Part shown: positions 62,098 through 64,000 of the stretch, one piece after another
Numbering within the stretch: the first letter of the stretch is position 1
Layout: the number at the start of each line of letters is the position of its first letter
Source: a virus
Reading direction: 5' to 3' (one strand)
IMG/VR virus record: IMGVR_UViG_3300032311_000675
Span: 1 to 64,000 of that record
DNA: 64,000 bases
The notes under the pieces: model-generated
Told to the model about the DNA's origin: nothing
Database searches by the model: none
Seen by the model: only the letters and a program-made list of their open reading frames with translations
Made by a program: the position numbers and the translations under genes

Positions 62098-64000
62098 GCG
62101 GGTGTGGGATTACCGCCAGCTAGGCCAGCATCAACAGGGACACTTTTCGTTCCACCAACGCTAGGAGCGGGTGAGCTAGGGGATCCAGCTTGGCCGAATA
62201 CTCGTCCGTCTGGAGTGATTCCATTCTGGGTGGGAGGCGGGGCAAAGGGCTGAATGATCGACTCTGCATCCACAATCCCGAGGGCTTTGAGGCTCTGGTT
62301 GTAGAACAGGGCGACCTTCTGCTGAACTTCTGGGGGCAATCCATAGAACTGGGTGACAAGACCCGCCGCTTGAGCGTTGCTCTGGAGCTGTTGCTCTCCG
62401 TGGTAGCGGGTCAGAAGGAGTCGGATATTGATGTTAATATCGGCAATTTCTTCTGGGGTGATTGTCACAAGCTGGACTGCATCGCCTTCCAAGTAGTTGA
62501 ACATTTCTTTTTTGTTCATGTTGTCCAACAGGATCAAGACCAGCCGATTGACCACTTGGGACAGGGCTGGCTCCAAGGACATCAAGTACTGCGAGAACAT
62601 TTCGTTGCCAGCTTGGTCGATGCTTCGGATGCCAGTAGCCAGCTTGCTCGATGGCAATCCAGAGAACTCTTGGTCGCCACCAGTCATCACGCCCGACTCA
62701 AGTTGAACGAGCTGGGTGAAGTATTGAAGCATGAAATTGAGATCCTTTTCCTTGGACTCTGGGAGAGCCACATAGGTCAAAGCATCGGCGGCCGCAAAAC
62801 CTGGGCGGAGGGTATAAGTGCCTCCCGAATTGAGAATGAGATTTGGATTTGCAGACCCTTCAAAGGTCGCATCTGGACGCCAGAATGTGACTCGCCCGCT
62901 TGAGCTTTGGCTGAAATTGAGGCGGTTAATGGTCAGATCCATGAAGTCTTGCGAGGTCTTGAACTGCTCCACTCCACCCATTCCGTACCAGCGTCCGTCC
63001 ACAGGGTTCACTCGGACTACTGTGAAAGGTCTACGGCCATCGGAGGTCACATTTGCCACATACTCGTAGAAGATTGCCCGCTGATTGCGAACATCCAGCA
63101 GAAGCATGATTTCTTCGGTGATTCCGTCTCCGTTTGCATCGTACCGCAGATAGCATTCTGCAATTTCCATCGTCGGGTTGTTGAAGGTATTGTTTGGCTC
63201 GTAAGCCTCGCCACGCTCCGTTCTGGCCTGTTTAGCACCAGTCTTGGGGATCCCAGACTCGGTTGCAGACAGGCGGATCTGGTCAATCGCCGCTTGGATT
63301 CGGAGCATCTCCTCTTCGGGTGTCTCTTCGCTTTTCGACCCTTTCTTGTTGTAGAGGTCGGCCAGCTCCATAACAGGAGCGTCATAAAGGTGAGCCACAA
63401 AGTCGGCATCATCCACAGAGGTTGCATTGAGTGGGCAAATAAAGTCTTGGTAGTAGACAGGCTCGGCAGTTGGGCCTTCTGAAATGATTGCCCTTCGGCT
63501 GATCGTTTGCTCGATGAACACAGGAACAGGGGGCTGGATCGTGGCCATATCCCGCCTCAAAAGCATAATAGGTTCGCCGATCTCGTTCTGGGCTGGGACA
63601 AAGCTGTCCTTATCGGTAATGAAATCTCCGTCCGTTGCGAGGATTGGCTGGCCGTTTAGATCCACCAGAACCTTGGCATTCCGCTGATAGACTTGCTCTT
63701 TTTTAACGTGGGTCGTCTTGACCACGCATTCGCCACGGACAAAGGCCAGTTGCAAGGCCATCGCCATGGCATCTTTCACCCCAAGCCTGTTGAACTTGTA
63801 GCGAGCATATCGCTCAACCTTGTCTGCGATGTCCCGATCGGCCGCTCCTTCGGGCAGGGCAGAGAACCAAGGATCTGTGCCAAGGAAGTATTTCTGTGCC
63901 TTTGCGATCATTTGCCGAACGATACGGCGGGTGACAGGCACGATAAGATTACTCTGCTCGAAGATCCCTCCCATTACCGCTGGACGCCAAGAAACATTGT
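62094..64000 (-). CDS. Portal protein (partial at right edge)
   Basis: This is the dodecameric ring at the head vertex through which DNA enters. The frame is open past ATG 63974 to the window end (residues WRPAVMGG precede it), so the true start lies outside. Visible marks: an N-terminal helix (RRIVRQMIAKAQKYFLGTDP), a beta-rich wing with GRRPFTVVRVNPVDGRWYGM, the stem SQDFMDLTINRLNFSQSSSG, and a Gln/Pro-rich C-terminus. It fits podovirus-type portals of 600-750 aa. The gene is followed by the 89-aa gene and terminates the block. Confidence 0.85.
   Translation of the reverse strand, partial: NVSWRPAVMGGIFEQSNLIVPVTRRIVRQMIAKAQKYFLGTDPWFSALPEGAADRDIADKVERYARYKFNRLGVKDAMAMALQLAFVRGECVVKTTHVKKEQVYQRNAKVLVDLNGQPILATDGDFITDKDSFVPAQNEIGEPIMLLRRDMATIQPPVPVFIEQTISRRAIISEGPTAEPVYYQDFICPLNATSVDDADFVAHLYDAPVMELADLYNKKGSKSEETPEEEMLRIQAAIDQIRLSATESGIPKTGAKQARTERGEAYEPNNTFNNPTMEIAECYLRYDANGDGITEEIMLLLDVRNQRAIFYEYVANVTSDGRRPFTVVRVNPVDGRWYGMGGVEQFKTSQDFMDLTINRLNFSQSSSGRVTFWRPDATFEGSANPNLILNSGGTYTLRPGFAAADALTYVALPESKEKDLNFMLQYFTQLVQLESGVMTGGDQEFSGLPSSKLATGIRSIDQAGNEMFSQYLMSLEPALSQVVNRLVLILLDNMNKKEMFNYLEGDAVQLVTITPEEIADININIRLLLTRYHGEQQLQSNAQAAGLVTQFYGLPPEVQQKVALFYNQSLKALGIVDAESIIQPFAPPPTQNGITPDGRVFGQAGSPSSPAPSVGGTKSVPVDAGLAGGNPTPA

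Noticed and set aside
62190-62903. 237-aa + strand frame inside the portal gene
   Set aside because: Antisense of the portal coding region and no start signal.

Overview
This window is part of a tailed bacteriophage genome, or a prophage-like contig of one. It holds a large terminase, portal, scaffold and major capsid genes, head-tail connectors, tail fibres, a lysis cassette, a recombination set and dozens of tiny, tightly overlapping genes. I see no tape-measure or sheath gene, which favours a podovirus-like virion, but both ends of the genome lie outside the window. A candidate unimolecular spanin points to a Gram-negative host. I cannot name the host or a phage genus. Almost every start has a purine-rich ribosome site or a 4-nt ATGA/GTGA overlap with the gene before it.

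Layout. 1-16.6 kb (-): one open frame of at least 5,524 codons, running off the left edge, that encodes a giant multidomain 'polyvalent' protein (ParB-like, Strawberry-notch-type helicase, GYF-like, sigma-factor-like, HExxH and hydrophobic segments). 16.6-24.5 kb (-): a repeat-bearing protein, terminase, tail fibres, an HNH protein and small proteins, with a strongly folded leader RNA at 21.64-21.76 kb. 24.6 kb (+): a SET-domain protein. 25.3 kb (-): a serine recombinase with a GTGAC/GTCAC repeat cluster in front of it. 26.7-37.2 kb (-): about 33 small early-type genes, arranged in short translationally coupled units, most of which begin with the same leader module. They include DUF2958, DUF6011, YubB/DUF1281-like, four-helix-bundle, ligase-like and short cytosine methyltransferase proteins. 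37.3-38.7 kb: a small mixed-strand block. 38.8-48.2 kb (+): recombination and replication genes (ssDNA-binding/annealing protein with an SSB-type tail, DUF2800 nuclease, RusA, winged-helix replication protein), then a chain of ten consecutive 4-nt gene overlaps that ends in a glycosyltransferase. 48.2-56.7 kb (-): metallophosphoesterase, endolysin, holin, spanin, a poly-serine protein between two paralogues, connectors, major capsid protein and scaffold. 56.8-61.9 kb (+): a cysteine-rich surface protein and its partners. 61.8-64 kb (-): a small protein and the portal, cut by the right edge.

How it fits together. The portal, scaffold, coat, connector and terminase genes build and fill the head. 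The giant protein is probably a virion-delivered effector that acts on host DNA, transcription or proteins on entry, as proposed for polyvalent proteins. The + cluster at 39-44 kb supplies recombination-dependent replication. The lysis set is spanin, holin, endolysin on overlapping frames. A 10-bp word, GCGACGCATA or a near match, recurs at five gene-block boundaries and looks like a phage promoter or operator. A different repeated element marks the starts of the small early units.
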